This document shows positions 61,757 to 64,000 of a stretch of 64,000 nucleotides of DNA, one piece after another; position 1 is the first letter of the stretch; each line of letters begins with the position of its first letter. The position numbers were made by a program, and so were the translations under genes. Location of the stretch: assembly GCF_000172415.1 (NCBI RefSeq), contig NZ_ABLD01000002.1, positions 248,001 through 312,000 of the forward strand, in the 5' to 3' direction. The notes beneath the pieces were generated by a model that made no database searches, was not told where the DNA came from, and saw nothing but the letters and a program-made list of their open reading frames with translations. Source of the stretch: Paraburkholderia graminis C4D1M (GTDB taxonomy: Bacteria > Pseudomonadota > Gammaproteobacteria > Burkholderiales > Burkholderiaceae).

Positions 61757-62542
61757 TCAGTGAGTCCCACTCCCCGAGACATCGTCCGGGAAAAAGCCCA
61801 AGAAGGTAGCGCCCTCTGCTTCCCAAGCCGACGTTCTCGATACGACCGCATCAACTGAATCCAATGCGTTCGCCGTCTCACTTCGGTTCGAGACAAATTG
61901 CCACGAACTTGCCGTGGCCGTCTTGACCATTTGCGCCGACTCAAGAGCGCTTAAGAGACTGGATCGGTCTGGCGTGTGAACAACGAACCCTTCGTTGCTC
62001 AAGGCCGCACTGCCGATTCCGAGCGTTGTGCAGAGGGCGGCTTTCGCCCAGACATCGGCAGCATCCGTGTTGCGCGACTCAGTGACTAGCGCGGCGATCT
62101 GCGCGTCGACAATTTGTCCTTGACGCAACAGTGGCGAGCTCGCACCCGTCCAGGCCTCCGGCGGACACGCTTTCTGCGCTGGGTCCATGGAAATGAACGG
62201 GTTAATTTCCGCAGGATAAATACGGCATACCAGAGGTCGACTTTCGTAAGCGCCGCATCGCATGTCTTCTTGCAGGTTCGGACATGGACCATCGAATGCT
62301 GCAACGATGACAACGACCACTCGTACGGGCAGAGAACCGCTTGTAGCCGCAAACGAGCGTCGGCGCTTATGTGCCGCGACCAGATTGTCTTCCGGCGGCT
62401 CTTCCGGCCACGGCAGCGCTTCAACAAATAGCTGAACGTCGTGGCCTCGCTTGAGCCACGCGATTGCTTCGGATACGGTCAGCGGCAACCGAAGGTTGTG
62501 ACAACATTTGCCGCACATCGTGCAGTCGAAGTCCATGTCCAT
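61757..62542 (-). CDS. YkgJ family cysteine cluster protein
   Basis: A 261-residue protein. It starts MDMDFDCTMCGKCCHNLRLPLT (C-x2-C-x2-CC), then has CPNLQEDMRCGAYESRPLVCRIYP, the second half of the UPF0153/YkgJ cluster that is thought to bind zinc or an iron-sulfur cluster. The rest is a long variable extension. Function unknown. Base composition here is lower in GC than in its neighbours, and the third-position bias is weak, suggesting transfer. Confidence 0.82.
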   Translation of the reverse strand: MDMDFDCTMCGKCCHNLRLPLTVSEAIAWLKRGHDVQLFVEALPWPEEPPEDNLVAAHKRRRSFAATSGSLPVRVVVVIVAAFDGPCPNLQEDMRCGAYESRPLVCRIYPAEINPFISMDPAQKACPPEAWTGASSPLLRQGQIVDAQIAALVTESRNTDAADVWAKAALCTTLGIGSAALSNEGFVVHTPDRSSLLSALESAQMVKTATASSWQFVSNRSETANALDSVDAVVSRTSAWEAEGATFLGFFPDDVSGSGTH

Positions 62543-62792
62543 CCGTCAAGCTCCTTTGGCCAAATCATTCTTCCCGTGTTGCGTTTGATAGTTCGAACGT
62601 TGTCGCGCTATCCAACACGGGTGATGTTGGGCTTAGTCGGGGCTACCGCAAAAACCTGACACTGCTTTTCAAAAAAATTGTTATGCGGTGGCATCACGGC
62701 AATAGCTGACGCAAACACGCTTCGCGAGAGTCTGTCACGGCTCTCCAGTATCATTACACCCTTCCACCATCCCCACCGCCCTGGAGCCTCTC

Positions 62793-64000
62793 GTGCCCGC
62801 GCGTTTGTTCCGCTCCGCGAAAGCCGACCGTAACCGTTTCATTGCGCTCTACATCAGCATGGCCATTGGCTTGCTCGTCGCAGCCGGTCTGTTCGTGTAC
62901 GAAGCGAAGATCATTGTCGCCGACGGTCTGCGCGACGAGGAAGCGTTCGCCGTGCTCGGCGCCGCGAATCGCGTGCTGCACGATCTCGAGAACGCGGAGA
63001 CCGGCCAGCGCGGCTATCTGCTCACCGGCGATGAAGCCTACCTCGTGCCCTATCGCCAGGGCATTCGCGACCTCGACGACACCGTTTTGCGTTTGCAGCA
63101 GGCAGCAGGCAGCGACGAAAAATCGCTCGAACTCGTGCGCCGTGTCGAGCATGCGAAGACCGACAAGGTGGTCGAACTCGCGCGCACGATCGAACTGGCT
63201 CGCAGCGGGAATCGTGCGGCCGCCATCCAGCTCGTGCAGACCAACGAAGGCAAGGCGTATATGGATGGCCTGCGCCAGGACCTCGGCGAACTGCTGAACG
63301 AGTGGCGCGAAAGGCGCAAGGTCGCCACTCAGGATGCGCATCGGCGCCTCGTGTTCGGCAGCGCCGCGCTCGTTGCCATTGCCGTGCTCGTGTGCTGCCT
63401 GATGGGGTACACGGTGTATGTTCAGCGTCGTGCGTTCGCGAGAGTACATGCGTATTCGAACATGCTCGATCAGCAGGCCGCGCAGGATACGCTGACGGGA
63501 CTTCCGAACCGCCGCCGGCTGCTGTCCGCCATCGACGCGCTCTCGGGCAACGAAGCCGAGTCGCGCCGAATCGCGCTTCTGTACCTCGACATAGACGGCT
63601 TCAAGAAGGTCAACGACGCGATGGGCCATAGCGCCGGCGACGTGTTGCTGCGCCGGCTTGCAGAATCGCTGCGGGCCGCGACGCGGCAGAGCGACACGCT
63701 CGCTCGTGTCGGCGGCGATGAGTTCGTGCTGCTCGCAACCGATTGCGGCGACGACGCCCAATTGCGGGAACTCGCCGAGCGCCTTGTCTCAGGTGTGCGA
63801 GCGATCGGCGACAAGGAGTACGGCGGCCGTTTTGCGATTGGCGTGAGTATCGGCATCGCCACGTTTCCGGACAGGGTGCAGAGCATCGCAGGCTTGCTCG
63901 ACGTCGCCGATGCCGCCATGTATGCGGCCAAACGCAGCGGCCGTTCGACGTATAGCTTCGGCAGTTCGCCGGCTGCGGGGCTGTCGAATGTCATCAAGCT
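62793..64000 (+). CDS. CHASE3-GGDEF diguanylate cyclase (partial, right edge)
   Basis: At least 402 codons from a GTG at 62793, open to the window edge with no stop. A membrane segment (residues about 14-38) precedes a CHASE3-type sensor helix bundle (NAETGQRGYLLTGDEAYL), a second membrane segment (about 184-210), and the GGDEF domain (TLTGLPNRRRLL...ARVGGDEF near 307, with inhibitory site RQSD). It should make c-di-GMP. Whether an EAL domain follows is beyond the window. Confidence 0.9.
   Translation, partial: MPARLFRSAKADRNRFIALYISMAIGLLVAAGLFVYEAKIIVADGLRDEEAFAVLGAANRVLHDLENAETGQRGYLLTGDEAYLVPYRQGIRDLDDTVLRLQQAAGSDEKSLELVRRVEHAKTDKVVELARTIELARSGNRAAAIQLVQTNEGKAYMDGLRQDLGELLNEWRERRKVATQDAHRRLVFGSAALVAIAVLVCCLMGYTVYVQRRAFARVHAYSNMLDQQAAQDTLTGLPNRRRLLSAIDALSGNEAESRRIALLYLDIDGFKKVNDAMGHSAGDVLLRRLAESLRAATRQSDTLARVGGDEFVLLATDCGDDAQLRELAERLVSGVRAIGDKEYGGRFAIGVSIGIATFPDRVQSIAGLLDVADAAMYAAKRSGRSTYSFGSSPAAGLSNVIK

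Overview
The window looks like part of a secondary chromosome (chromid) of a Burkholderiaceae bacterium, most likely Paraburkholderia or a close relative. The evidence is a GC-rich background with strong third-position bias, a complete-looking hopanoid locus of Burkholderia type, and a replicon-specific origin module. That module has ParA, ParB, a Rep_3-type RepA, iterons, and four copies of the 16-bp palindrome gtttatgcgcataaac, which I recall as the parS motif of Burkholderia second chromosomes.

Region 1 (1-15.7 kb) is accessory. It holds a partial hypothetical gene at the left edge, an NmrA-MarR-SDR gene set with a readable promoter and operator, a GST with an internal deletion, an HD-domain hydrolase and a DUF1326-DUF2182 pair (each beside a divergent GlxA-type regulator), a GNAT enzyme and a beta-type carbonic anhydrase. 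Degraded mobile and toxin-antitoxin relics (IS91-type transposase, IS91-associated integrase, AbrB-type antitoxin) lie among them, and an intact IS21-family element (12940-15407) ends the region.

Region 2 (15.7-36.5 kb) is core-like: small conserved proteins, a Crp/Fnr regulator, a DUF962 membrane protein, RarD, EgtD and acylphosphatase, then the hopanoid locus hpnA, hpnB, ispH, hpnH, hpnM, hpnN, an mlaA-like lipoprotein gene, hpnG, shc, hpnE and hpnD. HpnD and HpnE lead to squalene, Shc cyclises it, HpnH and HpnG extend it to side-chain hopanoids, and HpnM, HpnN and the MlaA-like lipoprotein look like a lipid-trafficking set.

Region 3 (36.7-46.6 kb) is signalling and stress. It has an overlapping CheY-like/CheC-like/PAS-GGDEF operon, a hybrid sensor kinase, a GSP17M-like protein, an FMN reductase, very small proteins, an ECF sigma/anti-sigma pair, DUF1272 and ArsC-type proteins. 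A pair of inverted DnaA boxes lies at 43.75 kb.

Region 4 (46.6-55.9 kb) is the replication and partition module: parS sites, a 34-copy 7-bp array, parAB, repA, a 1.8-kb iteron-rich origin with a terminal cluster phased at about 22 bp, a KfrA-like coiled-coil protein with a C-terminal zinc-ribbon-like end, a Xer-like recombinase lacking the usual first catalytic arginine, and a small gene behind a near-perfect LexA box.

Region 5 (55.9-64 kb) holds an XRE-cupin regulator divergent from kbl-tdh (threonine catabolism), YceI, TetR, DUF1348, a beta-barrel-like exported protein, a YkgJ-type protein and a CHASE3-GGDEF diguanylate cyclase that runs off the right edge. I saw no rRNA, tRNA or CRISPR array.
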